The notes beneath the pieces were generated by a model. That model had not been told where the DNA came from and did no database searches. It was given only the letters and a program-made list of their open reading frames with translations. 64,000 nt of DNA, taken from the NCBI GenBank assembly GCA_963930655.1, contig OZ005611.1, forward strand, positions 17,905,001 to 17,969,000, read 5' to 3'. Shown piece after piece: positions 43,794 through 53,988 of this stretch (the first letter of the stretch is position 1; each line of letters begins with the position of its first letter). The position numbers and the translations under genes are program-made. The DNA is from Myrica gale (lineage: Eukaryota > Streptophyta > Magnoliopsida > Fagales > Myricaceae).

Positions 43794-45770
43794 ATGAGTA
43801 ATGAAGTTATTATTTTCGAGATTAATTATGGAGGAAGGTTTAGAAGGATTGGTCAAACTGAATATGATGGTAGTCAGAAAAAGGTTCACTTCGAGCCCTG
43901 GGATATGGACTGTCTGTCGTTCTTCGAAGTAGAAGGTATCTTAGCAGAGTATAGGTACAAGCCTGGAGATTTGATGTACTACCAACAACCAAATAAGACA
44001 CTGCAAGAAGGATCGGTCCTTATCTCATCTGATTAAGACATTTTGGATTTGGTGGGCTGCCACATAGGGCACAATATGATTGTTATTTACAAAGTGAAAT
44101 TTGGTGAAAAGAAGAATAAGAATGCATATGAAAAGAAGAAGGGCATAGTAGGAAAAGGAAAAAAAAGTAATGGTAGAAAAAGAAGATGAAGAATCAAGCA
44201 GAGATAGCGACACTTTTTTGGTTGTTGTTGTTGTTGGAAATATGCATTCAAAACCAGTTATTAGAATAATTATGAGATAATTATTTATTTTTATCTACAC
44301 ATGTATTTATTACTTTTTGGGTAAAATGTTGTGACATGAGATGTTACACAGTAATATATTGGAAAGTGAAATTGTAGAAAAGTCATGCCGATGATTAATG
44401 AATCAAAAGGCGGGGAGTATGGATTTTCGGTTCCTTGTTCACTTGACCGTTGTTCTAGACCGAGGTACATATTTATGTACAAATAGGTCTATAATCGTTG
44501 TGCCTCTATTAAAATAGGATGATAGACTTCGTCATTAGGGTAGTGACCTTAAACAGACGAGTGGGTGCACTGTAAGAGTACATGCACTGAACGCGATCGC
44601 ATATGAATACCTTCTAGAAGTGATCACTGATGTATAGAAGGTATTCAACACAATTAGTTTATTGTATCCTTAGACTTAAGAGGTTTATGTAGGTTTGTTT
44701 GTTGTGTACTTGTACTTTGACCGAGTCATTTGGTGATGATCTTTCTATGTCAAATATTCCAGACAACGTTGGGTTTTGTATATGATAAATGAGCTTGTGT
44801 AAATGCTCAACAAGGAATCCACCAGTCTCTTTATGAGACAGTATATCTATATAGAGTTGGACTTGAAGAAATCATTGACCAGTGGATGTTTGCGAAAATG
44901 TTTTTCGAAATTAATGTAAATATTATATATTTATTTGTGAAATTGTTTTAGAAACAATTTGAGAGTCCAACGAGTTACAGATTGTGAATTGAGAATTATA
45001 TGAGCTAGGGACTTAATCGGTGATATTATTATTCATGTCCTATTAGCTCATGTGGAATATAATATGGTGGAAGGATAAATAAACAAATAATTGTTAGCAA
45101 AAGGGATTTCATGAAAAATAGTCTCACTATCTCGGGGGTCAATTGTGATATGTTAATAGACATGATCACAATTTGTAGAAGCCCATAAATTCGGAATACA
45201 GAATATAAGGGAGTAAATGAAAAAGAGTTTTTCATGATGATCCTACGGCCGAGATTTGAGATCCCTAAAGATCCCACACATAAGCACAAGAGAAGTTATG
45301 AGGGAGTCATTATAAATAGCTCAGAACTTCATTTGCGAAAGAAGAAGATTATAATACGAGAAAAACTTTCTCTCTCTATGATTCATTCTCTCTCAACCTG
45401 TGTCCGTGGATCTGAAGGAAGCAGAACGTTTGGGCTGCTCTGATATGTTCCGTTGTGCCGATCCCGCGATCCCAACAGTTGTTAGTGGTGAAGAAGATGT
45501 TTTTGAAGGTGAAGGGAATCATGAAACGAGTGCATACCAGCCTCTCATTAGGACTGAGGAACCCGAGATCGAAGGGGATATTGCAGATAGTTAGGAATTA
45601 GGAGTTACTGTCTTGTACAGAGGACTTAGAGGATGTTGAAAAGGGCAGCCAGGAGAACACTGGCAAATATTCGTCCATAGCTGATAGTAAATTCCCAAAA
45701 TTTAGGCTTGCGGAAATGGTCAATCCACGGTTACATGTCAACTCCAAGAAGGTTGTTACAGTTTTGAAGT
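43794..45770 (+). pseudogene. MULE transposase N-terminal PB1-like domain, broken and interrupted
   Basis: ATG at 43794 starts MSNEVIIFEINYGGRF, then SFFEVEGILAEYRYKPGDLMYYQQP and ISSD. This is the N-terminal PB1-like domain (hHGG..F, ..SyfEv..i..elgY, ..lwY..p) of plant MuDR-related transposases. A TAA follows ISSD at 44034-44036; the same frame then reads DILDLVGCHIGHNMIVIYKV, the expected continuation. A later frame (from about 44173) is an acidic linker, split at 44232 by a solo LTR and resumed at 45483 (SGEEDVFEGEGN). It ends near 45690-45768 with SKFPKFRLAEMVNPRL, resembling the block before the MULE DNA-binding domain. The catalytic and zinc-finger parts are missing. Confidence 0.75.
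44232..45477. mobile_element. Solo LTR, 1246 bp, inside the MULE
   Basis: The segment begins TGTTGGAAATATG and ends GATCCCAACA (TG..CA with TGTTGG/CCAACA inverse ends). It is flanked by identical GTTGT at 44227-44231 and 45478-45482. A TATA-like ttataaatagc at about 45310 sits where an LTR promoter should. There is no internal retroelement sequence, so unequal recombination between two LTRs most likely removed the body. The LTR plus one target copy is 1251 bp, a multiple of three, so its removal leaves the acidic linker of the MULE pseudogene open. Confidence 0.85.
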
Positions 45771-45929
45771 GAGCCCATGTTTTGTGTTCTGTTGTGTTTT
45801 GTAAGGGCGGTAATCTGAGTTGGAAGACTAGTTATAAAATTTGTAAGAAGGCTCATTATAATTTTTGTTGGAATGTTGACATTGTAAGGGCTGAATTTTT
45901 CTGTAGCAGACAACTGTTTTGGTATATGC

Positions 45930-46140
45930 CAACATATTTTTTAAGTTGAAAATGCATTTTCGTTGCTGACAGATTTTTTTAAGTTGCAGAGATGATTTTT
46001 TTTAGTTGCAGAAAACATTTTTTAAGTTGCAGAGATGTTATTTTAAGTTGAAAATGCATTTTGTTTGCTGACAAATTTTTGAAGTTGAAGAGTTGTTTTT
46101 TTGGTTGCAGTGATGATTTTTTTTAGTAGTTGAGAGTCCT
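45930..46140 (+). repeat. Minisatellite in the MULE interior
   Basis: A higher-order unit tttaagttgaaaatgcattt plus gctgaca occurs twice (about 45940 and 46050), separated by simpler repeats of ttttaagttgcagagatg. Confidence 0.7.
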
Positions 46141-46461
46141 GTTTTGGTTGGAGAGATAATTGTTTCAAAATGCAGCTTCTGTGTTCAATATTTGTAATAA
46201 GATAAGTGCTAGAAAGAGAAAGGTAGCAATTACTGTGATCTATTGTACAAACACAGTCATCATTAAACTACATAACTTGGACATTGCCAGTTTCAAGATC
46301 TTACAACATCCGGATTCCACGTACAACCAACATATAACTTGGGAAAATGGAAAAATTACAACATAACATACATAACTTGAAAAATGAGAAATTACAACAT
46401 TCATGTCAGTTTGGCCAAACATAAAAGCTTGGGCCGTTTCAGACATGAAGTTCACGGGCCA

Positions 46462-46724
46462 AACTTCCATCATCTTCAACATGTATTTCAAGATTCCATC
46501 TTGTGCCCTTGACATCTTCTTCCTCCTTGCCTGTTCTTGGGACTATTGCTGCTTTGCTATGTCAATTCCTTCTTTACTTTTATTATGTCCTTTGAGCCGT
46601 TTCAGCCGCATTTTGTCCCTCCATATTCTTTTTCTCCAATTGGGGCAGCCACCTCTCTTTCTCCATGCTTCTCTGAAATGAACTCCATATCACAACAAAG
46701 TCACATCTCATTGAACATTATCAT
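46462..46724 (-). pseudogene. Captured EIN3/EIL transcription factor 5' fragment
   Basis: On the minus strand the reading starts at ATG 46722-46724 with MIMFNEM, a TGA, then CCDMEFISEKHGEREVAAP, the layout of the EIN3/EIL N-terminus. After a frameshift and deletion it reads RKRIWRDKMRLKRLKGHNKS, then KEGIDIAKQQ, a TAG, and [16 protein letters not shown] followed by [11 protein letters not shown]. These are the basic and helical blocks at the start of the EIN3 DNA-binding domain. Homology stops abruptly at about 46462, where the family continues with CKAQGFVYGI. EIN3/EIL proteins are nuclear activators of ethylene responses. Here only the first exon part was captured by the MULE, and two stops plus a frameshift make it non-functional as protein. 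Confidence 0.85.
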
Positions 46725-46839
46725 CTTCCCCCAAAGGAAACACAGAAATAAGACCCAATACACAAATCTTGACCAGTTCGTGAGTTCTTCGTGCGCTGTC
46801 CAGCAAATTCTTCGTGCAACTCTGTGCAAATTCTTCAAT

Positions 46840-47191
46840 CACCCAAGGTACACCGAATTTTGAAGGCTGAATCAAAATGGAGGAGGTGACCAGAAACTGT
46901 GAGACTTGCAGCTAGACAACATTCTGCGTGTGTGTGTGTGTGTGTTTTAAAAAAAAACTAGAGGGGCATTACAGTATTTTAATATTAGGAAGGGTATAAC
47001 AATCATTTAATGAGGGGAGATGGTCACGTGAGAGTCCCATTGGACGGATTCCGTTCAATTCAACACTAAAAATCGTTTGGGGATGAAATCACAACAAAGA
47101 CATAGTAGAGGGGGGCGAGTTACAATGAGTCATAGTTTAGGAGGGTAGATGAGATACGGGTGATAGTGTTAGGGGGTATTTGTAATTTGCC
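46840..47191 (-). repeat. MULE right terminal inverted repeat
   Basis: Inverse of 42429-42775; contains a (TG)n run at about 46929-46944. Target duplication AAAATTTAA follows at 47192-47200. Confidence 0.85.
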
Positions 47192-47589
47192 AAAATTTAA
47201 TTTAAAACTTATGTTGATTTGAATAGAATTCTAGTTAATTTTTATATTTTAAAAAGAGACCTATTAAATTTCTTTGATTGAAAGAACCATTAACTCTTCA
47301 CTTTTTGTAGCAGTTTATAAAATAGCTTTAATTAAAGCCATAAGTGATCAACTATGTAAAGTTTCCCTATTTAAAGACGATTAATTATCAACTCATTCAA
47401 ACCAAAAATCTAGAAAATCAACCTTATAAATTCTTCTTAAGATAATCTGCCAATTGATTAAAAAACGAGAACGAATCTATAGATGAAAGTTTGACGCAAA
47501 TAGGAAAAAAAAACCAAGTTGACGAAAGTATTGATAATGAAAATACTATTACTACAAGAATATTTTAGAGTTAATTATTTTATATATGT

Positions 47590-48065
47590 AGTATATCAAG
47601 CTCTTTTGTCAATTGAAAATAGCTTTGAACAATTAACGATCTATGAAAATACTTTTGATTTAATTTGAAAACGACTTGAAAAAATATTGTATTTTAGAAA
47701 ATGTTTTAAAATATGAAGATCATGTTGATATTGATGGTTTATATTTGTTTTTAGAATTAAAAGAGATTTTAAGAATAGAGATTTATACTCAAATTGAAAC
47801 ATTACATTAAATAAAAAGGTTATAACTCTTTTCCAAATATAAGTATTGGTTATAGAATATTATTGATAATACTTTTAACTGTTGCTTCTGCAGAAATAAA
47901 TTTTTCAAAACTAAAATTAATAAAATCATACTTTAAATCGACAATGACGCAAGAAAGATGAAATGAGTTAGTCATATTATCAATTGTTTTATGATATAGT
48001 AACAAATTTGGAATGAGAAACTTGGATAAACAATTTTAATTCTCATAAAGCTAGAAGAATAAGTT
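47590..48065 (+). pseudogene. hAT transposase C-terminus, dead (copy A)
   Basis: Readable pieces in shifting frames: FEQLTIYENTFDLI, DIDGLYLFLELKEI, IYTQIETL, then RILLIILLTVASAEINFSKL and KLIKSYFKSTMTQER. This matches the hAT dimerisation region of plant TTF-type/DUF4371 transposases (VASAERSFSKLKLIK..LRSTM.QERL). Several stops and frameshifts break it. Confidence 0.7.
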
Positions 48066-48100
48066 TTAACTAAATTTTAGTAAAATTTTATATATAAAAT

Positions 48101-48333
48101 AGGGATAAATACAAAATTGGTCCTTGCGGTTTACTCCAAAATCAAATAAATCCTTAAACTTTAAAACACATAAAATTAGTCCCTAAAGTTTAACATCCAT
48201 TATGACTTTAGTCCCTCCGAGACTCTTCAAATGTGAATGATTTTAAACTTCAGGGACTAATTTTATGTCTTAAAGTTTAAAGACTTATTTGATTTTGGAG
48301 TAAACCACAAGAAACAATGTAGTATTTATCCCT
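48101..48333. mobile_element. MITE with AGGGATAAATAC termini, only in copy A
   Basis: AGGGATAAATAC (48101-48112) is perfectly inverted at 48322-48333, and the arms pair over most of their length (tttactccaaaatcaaataa; taaaattagtccct). Flanks tatataaaat and taaatataat match at 8 of 10. Copy B lacks the element at the matching place (near 50735), confirming insertion. Termini and duplication length suggest a Mutator-type MITE. Confidence 0.8.
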
Positions 48334-49809
48334 TAAATATAATATTTCATAAATTATTACAAAAAGCCTCGTTTTGCCTAAGGCCCAAATTAACTTAAAA
48401 GTCACACCTAACAGATAAGGGAAAATCACGTGGATGCTTGCCATGTCTGGTTCTTTTACTTCCTTAAATTGCGAAGCCTTGGGAAGGGTGCTACCAAGAG
48501 TATACAATAAGTCTATTTTTAATGTTTGATAAGAGTTTATTATGTAACTGAAATAATAGATGTTTGTTAATTTTGAACAAACAATCTGTTGGACTCTCAA
48601 AAATTCTGGAATGCTCGTGGATCTTCTTCTCTAACTATAAAGATCCTTCAGAAAATATACTTCATATCACAATTTAGATTCCCTCTTGAATTTTCTATAG
48701 ATTAAGCAATACTGTGAAAAGAACTACAAGAATTTTTGTTTCCTTTCCTTGAGTTTGCTGTGTAAATTACTAAGAATAAACTAGTGAAATAGAATATATT
48801 CTCCTTAGTGTCTTAGTTCAAAGATTGGTCACCCACAAATTACCTTGAAGATTTGGAAGACACCTCCAGAGTTACTGGAAGTTGTGAAGGTTTGGAAGGT
48901 CCTATTCTTGACGATGATCGCGTGAGGTTCATCTGGTAAGATTGCCTTCAATTTACAGATTGATAAAGAATCAATTATTTGAATGAAAGAACAGTTACTC
49001 ATTCCCTGATGCAGATCTAGATGTGGTATTTTGGGTAAGGTGGCATGTGTTCAGGTTAGTAACAGAGTTGAGTAATTTCTAGATCACTAGCAGGTAAAGC
49101 TAGTGTTTTGTCAACTAGATTTGGTAATCTTTGAGAGTGATTCATTCCTTTTCATTTATAATATTTCCAATTTAGACCTTAGGGTGCCGAACCCCCCAGG
49201 ATTCTCTATTGAAGTCATCCGTGAAATGGCATCATCTCACCCATCGTAGAGCTTTGCTAAATTTTCACAACAAGCTATTTCCGGGAATGGTAATCACACC
49301 TATATTCGAAAGTTTGATGAAAATAGGAAAAAAAACTAGTTGACAAAAGAATTGATAATGGCAATACTTTTGCTATAAGAATCTTATAGAGTTACTTATT
49401 TTATATATGTAGTATATATACCAAGGTCTTTTGTCAATTGAAATAGGTTTCAACAATTTACAATCTATGAAAATATTTTTAATTTAATTTCAAAAACTTA
49501 AAATTTTTGGATGAGGACGACTTGAAAAAATATTGGTTTCTATTTGTTTTTAGAATTAAAAGAGATTTTAAGAATAGAGACTTATACTCCACTTGAAACA
49601 TTACACTATATAAAAAGATTATAACTCTTTTCTGAATGCACGTATTGCTTGTAGAATATTATTTACAATACTTTTAACTGTTGCTTCTGCAGAAAGAAAT
49701 TTTTTAAAACTAAAATTAATAAAATCACAGTTCAGATCAACAATGAGGCAAGAAAGATGAAATGAATAGGTCATATTATCAATTGTTTTATGATATAGTA
49801 ACAAATTTA

Positions 49810-50656
49810 GGGTCTGTTTGTTTAACAGCATAATGAAATCAGTAAAACATTTTACTTACTTTCCGGTATTTGAGATGCAATTGAAAATGTGGTCAACTGA
49901 AAATGTTTTAAAGTCAACAGAAAAATCCTCTTCTTTTCCAGAAAATAAACTCACCCCAATTTTTTCAGAAACCAAACTTCAGTTTTTTACTTCCTCTCCA
50001 ACCCAATGCGGAGAAGAAAAGAATCATAGTACAATACTGTTTTTATTTCTAAAGGATCACACCGACCTTGAGCTTGTGCGTATTAGCAAATTTCTATCAA
50101 TATTTGTAGTATAACAACACTATTTTTTTTATAATTTTAGTTGATTTAAAGTTTACTAAATGAGAAAGTGTTGTTATACTACAAATATTAATATTTGGTC
50201 TCGCATTTAGACAATACGCATCCAACAACTACATTTGGTTTATTTCTGTTTTTATCTGGATAATTAGCTTACATTGAAAATGATTGTATCATTTTCATGA
50301 ACAATTAGAGATATTTGATTAAAGAACTTTTTGAATTTGAAGTACGGTTGTTCAAAAAACTTGAGACCCGATGACCTAACCAGAAATCGCCCTAGCCTCG
50401 TCAGCTTAGGTCAGGTTGTGTTTTATTTGCTCATTTCGAAACTTTTTCTGATCATGTTAAGTTGTGAAGTGCATTTCATAAAAAATGAACACTGAAAATA
50501 CGTAAATCATTAAGTATGTCAAACATTAAAAAATATTTTCTTGAAAATATTTTATAATAATAGCGAAACGCTGAAAATGAAATTGTTTTCTTGAAAATGT
50601 TTCAATAAAAAACTTTTTACGTAAAACAATAGTTTTACTACCAAACAAACGGACCC
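49810..50656. mobile_element. PIF/Harbinger-type non-autonomous element, 847 bp
   Basis: GGGTCTGTTTGTTT at 49810 is mirrored by AAACAAACGGACCC ending at 50656 (13 of 14). Flanking TTA triplets lie at 49807-49809 and 50657-50659. The matching site in copy A (acaaatttggaatgag, about 48001) is uninterrupted, giving an empty-site control. TTA duplication with GGGYCTGTTTG ends fits PIF/Harbinger (Tourist-like). There is no transposase frame. Confidence 0.9.
50077..50220. repeat. Hairpin inside the Harbinger element
   Basis: A 22-bp perfect inverted repeat (50100-50121 with 50167-50188, atatttgtagtataacaac..) lies within a wider pair tgcgtatt (50077) and aatacgca (ending 50220). This 144-bp stem-loop could be a MITE nested in the larger element. 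Confidence 0.6.
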
Positions 50657-51399
50657 TTAGAATGATAAACTTTGATAAAAAATTTCGCATCTCACAAAGC
50701 TAGAAGGATAAGTTTTATCTAAATTTTAGTAATAATTTATATTTAAATATTTCACAAATTATTTCAAAAAACGTCACTTTGAGGTTTCACCCAAGGCACA
50801 AATTACCTTTAAAGCCACACCCAACAGATAAGGGCAAATCACGTGGATGCTTGCCATGTCTGGTTCTTTTACTTCCTTAAATTGCGAAGCCTTGGGAAGG
50901 GTGCTACCAAGAGTATACAACAAGTCCATTTTTAATGTTTGATAAGAGTTTATTATGTGACTAAAATAATAGATGATTCTTAATTTTGAACAAACAATCT
51001 GTTGGACGCTCAAAAAGTCTGGAATGCTCGTTGACCTTCTTCTCTAACTATAAAGATCCTTTAGAATATATATTCCATATCACTATCTAGATTCCTTCTT
51101 GAATTTCTATAGAATAAGAGATACTATGAAAAGAACTACAAGACTCTTTGTTTCCTTTCCTTGAGTTTACTGTGTAAACTAAGAATAAACCAGTGAGATA
51201 GAATATATTCTCCTTAGCATCTAAGTTCAAAGATTGATCACCCACAAATCACCTTGAAGATTTGGAAGACACCTCCAGAGTTGCTTAAAGTTGTGAAGGA
51301 TTTGGAAGGTCCTATTCTTGATCATGATCGCATGAGGTTCATCTGGTAAGATTGCCTTCAACGTACAGATTGATAAAGAATCAAGTTTTTGAATGGAAG

Positions 51400-52992
51400 T
51401 GTGAGTTTAAATAACAACCCAAAAGGGGGGGATGAATTAGGTTTTACAAAACTTACCCCTTTTTCAATTAAAACACAGATCTGGAAAATGTTATTTATCT
51501 AAAAATATAAATGCAAATCTGAATATACTAAATGATAAGCTAAATATAAACAATGAATCATGAATCATAAAGCATCACAAATATGGCTATGAAACGAATA
51601 AAAACCGAGATAGAGTTAGAGAGACAACACCGTATTTTTAGGTGGTTCGGCCAAACACGTGCCTACGTCCACCCCCAAGGCTATTGACTTTCTTGGGCTT
51701 CCTCCACTATTCTCCAAATAGCGAATACACCATAGCTTCCCGGGTGCTAAGGAACCTTTACAAAGGAATTTCTTCTACTCTCACAAGTAGGCCAAATGTT
51801 CACCCAAAACTCAAGTGTTTTCCAAAAGATGGAATTACAATGAATGGCTCTCTAAGCCGAATATGCCAATGAAAAACTCAAATACGGGGAATGACTCTCT
51901 AAGCCAAATAAGCAAGTATAGAGCTCAATAAAGTGTAAGAATATAAGATTCTTGAAGGAAACCTAACGTTTGGCAAGTGTGAGCACCAGCTTCCTTGCTA
52001 GGTGAGGTTTTCCCTCTTCTTCAAATGACTTTCTCTCTCTAGAAGTTAGGGCAAATAGAACTTACAAGTGTGTTGTCCCTTCTTCAAGAAATCTCTCTCT
52101 CTTTGGAGGCTATGTCGTCAATGATGAACAATAGAGGAAGATTGAACAATGGGAGCTTTGATCTTGGAAGAATCAGCAAGTGATTTCTTTGGATCTAACT
52201 TTCTCTCTCTTTGGAAGGATAGATGTTGAATGATAATGTAACTCTCTCTTCTTCAATAAATTTCTCTCCCTCTGAAGGCAAAGTCGTCAATGTTGAGAAA
52301 GAGGAGAAAATTTGACAATGAGGGCTCTGGACTTGAAGAAATCAGCAAATGGACGTTCTTTGGATCTTGGGCTTTTTCTCTCTCTAGATGTTACGTTGAT
52401 GATTGAGCTTTTTGTTTCTCTCTCCATCTTGTTCTTCTTATAGCCCTCAGGTCTTCAACGGTCATTAAGGGTCTTCTTGTAAAGTTAGAGAGCCGTTGGA
52501 AGGGTTTAGAAGACATTTGAACCATTTTAAAAAGAGTTGGCGTCGTTTCCAAATTATCTGCAAAATAGAGCAATGTGTCGACACATTAAACTTGGTCCTG
52601 AAATGTAAGCTCTTGGGTGTTAGTTCAATGTGTCAACATTTTGAGTTGCCTGAAATGTAAAATCTAGGGTGTTAGTTCAATGTGTCGACACTAAGGTCCA
52701 ATGTGTCGACACTTCCAACACTTAGTCATAAAAAAAAAGTTCTTTAACAATAACTACCACAATTCAATAATTCTCAAAAACACTTGCAATATAAAAGATG
52801 ATCAATTAACAAGAGTAATGATGATCAAGTATGCTTAGAGAGATTTTAGAATAAGGAACCCTTAATACATGAAAAATGTAATGATCTTGAAAAGGAATTT
52901 CAATGTAAAATCTAAAGGACTTGAACAAGTTTGAAAACTTTGTTATCATCTAAATCAAGAATGATTGTTTGCAAAACAACCTTGGGCTAACA
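51400..52992. mobile_element. Solo LTR, 1593 bp, only in copy B
   Basis: Begins TGTGAGTTTAAATAAC and ends CTTGGGCTAACA (TG..CA), flanked by identical GGAAG at 51395-51399 and 52993-52997. Copy A continues uninterrupted across the same place (gaatgaaagaacag near 48985). The early acccaaaaggggggg .. gaattagg stretch and a gtggttcggcc block are typical of long plant LTRs. No internal domain is present. Confidence 0.85.
52560..52725 (+). repeat. Tandem repeats with GTGTCGACAC palindromes
   Basis: aatgtgtcgacac occurs three times and a variant aatgtgtcaacat once. The blocks ctgaaatgtaa .. ggtgttagttcaatgtgtc repeat at a spacing of about 48 bp inside the solo LTR. Confidence 0.75.
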
Positions 52993-53324
52993 GGAAGAAA
53001 TGTTCCTCGTTCCCTGATGCAAATGCATATGTGCTATTTTGGGTAAGGTGCAGATTCATATGTGGTATTTTGGGAAAGGTGGCATGTGTTTCGGTTAGCA
53101 ATTGAGTTGAGTAATTTATAGATCACTTGTATACCGAATTCAAAAACAAGTGATTCAGTTTACTGGCCTAAAGCCAAGAAAGTTTTTATCTCTTGAAGTT
53201 TTCTTCAATTGATTTTTCTCTTAGACCAAAATATATGTTTCTAATGTGGTGATTGCTTTATATTCTCTTAAACTTGTATATGTTCCCCAGAATAGATGCC
53301 TTTTCGGCTAAAATCATAACTCTT

Positions 53325-53492
53325 CGTATGGCCGCAGGGAAAGCCAGTGCTCGTCAACTAGATCTAGTGATCTTTGAGAGTGATTCCTTCCTTTTGAATT
53401 CTAGTATTTCCAATTCAGACCTTAGGGTGCCAAAACCCCCAAGATTCTCTATTGAAGTCGTCTGTGAGATGGCATCATCTCACCCATCGTAG
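53325..53492 (+). pseudogene. RNase H-like fragment, possibly from a LINE
   Basis: The frame reads MAAGKASARQLDLVIFESDS then SISNSDLRVPK and CEMASSHPS. The A..A....l..vifEsDs pattern resembles the RNase H domain at the end of some plant LINEs. Copy A has a damaged version (tagatttggtaatctttgagagtg near 49120). It is short and without other domains, so the assignment is tentative. Confidence 0.35.
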
Positions 53493-53515
53493 AGCTTCGC
53501 TCAAGTTTCACAACA

Positions 53516-53988
53516 AGCTAATTTTGTTACGAATTACTTAGCAAGTGGGCTATTTTAAGGAATGGGATTGTACCTCATGTTTTACTGCTATTTTGTCTCG
53601 CTAGAACTCTTAGTTTAGGCCTCCTTAAGGCTTCTCTTTGTATTAACTTGTTGGAATGAATGTTTCGTTTTGCTAATAAAAAATAAAAGTAAAAAATTGG
53701 GGAGCCTTTTAATGTTACCAAGAGTACTCCACAGCACAATGGTATATCTCACCTATTGATTCAGGAGAGGTATATAATCAATTCAGGTTGGGGTTGTTGA
53801 AGGGCATTACAGGGAGCACACAATGTGTTTATGCAGACATTATATGGAATGCAGAGAATATCCATTGAGGTTGCGTTAAGTTGCTTGTCATCCTCTGTTT
53901 CAATGAGAAGTCCCAAATTGGCTGCCTAAATTTATTTGGATAATATCATCTGGGAAGGAAATAAGCTTGTCTCAAAGTTGCTTGCGGC
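53516..53988. other. Spacer before the LINEs, nothing recognised
   Basis: Contains a T-rich 3'-UTR-like stretch up to about 53690 and no protein-like frame. Confidence 0.4.

Larger units (their letters stand above)
42429..47191. mobile_element. Pack-MULE (Mutator-like element) carrying an EIN3/EIL fragment
   Basis: Long terminal inverted repeats of about 350 bp lie at 42429-42775 and 46840-47191. They pair through the GGCAAATTA terminus, several CCCCC-rich blocks, a ggaatccgt block, tcacgtga, ggggcat and the CA/TG microsatellite. They are flanked by 9-bp target duplications (8 of 9 identical). The 4763-bp interior contains the first domain of a plant MULE transposase (plus strand), a solo LTR inserted in it, a minisatellite and a captured EIN3/EIL piece (minus strand). 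The catalytic transposase domain is absent, so the element is non-autonomous. Confidence 0.85.
47480..49290 (+). repeat. Tandem duplication, copy A
   Basis: Starts near gaaagtttgacgcaaatagg and runs to acaacaagctatttc. It aligns in the same direction with copy B (49307-53515), including a dead hAT transposase, a 600-bp non-coding block with agaagatttggaagacacct-like sequence, and an end around atggcatcatctcacccatc. Copy A alone carries the MITE at 48101-48333; copy B alone carries the elements at 49810 and 51400. Confidence 0.85.
49420..50720 (+). pseudogene. hAT transposase C-terminus, dead (copy B, interrupted)
   Basis: Same remnant as in copy A: a polypeptide ending around the VAS/AE..F.KLKLIK block at about 49670-49730. 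It is split by the Harbinger-type element at 49810-50656; its tail (ctagaaggataagtttta) resumes at 50700. Confidence 0.65.
49307..53515 (+). repeat. Tandem duplication, copy B
   Basis: Begins gaaagtttgatgaaaatagg and ends after cacaacaagctaatt. It is colinear with copy A once the Harbinger element (49810-50656) and the solo LTR (51400-52992) are removed. Near 53130-53330 copy B has about 170 bp extra (or copy A lost them). Confidence 0.85.

Noticed and set aside
46403..46863. Plus-strand frames over the MULE right side
   Set aside because: They are shadows of the captured EIN3/EIL fragment read on the minus strand.
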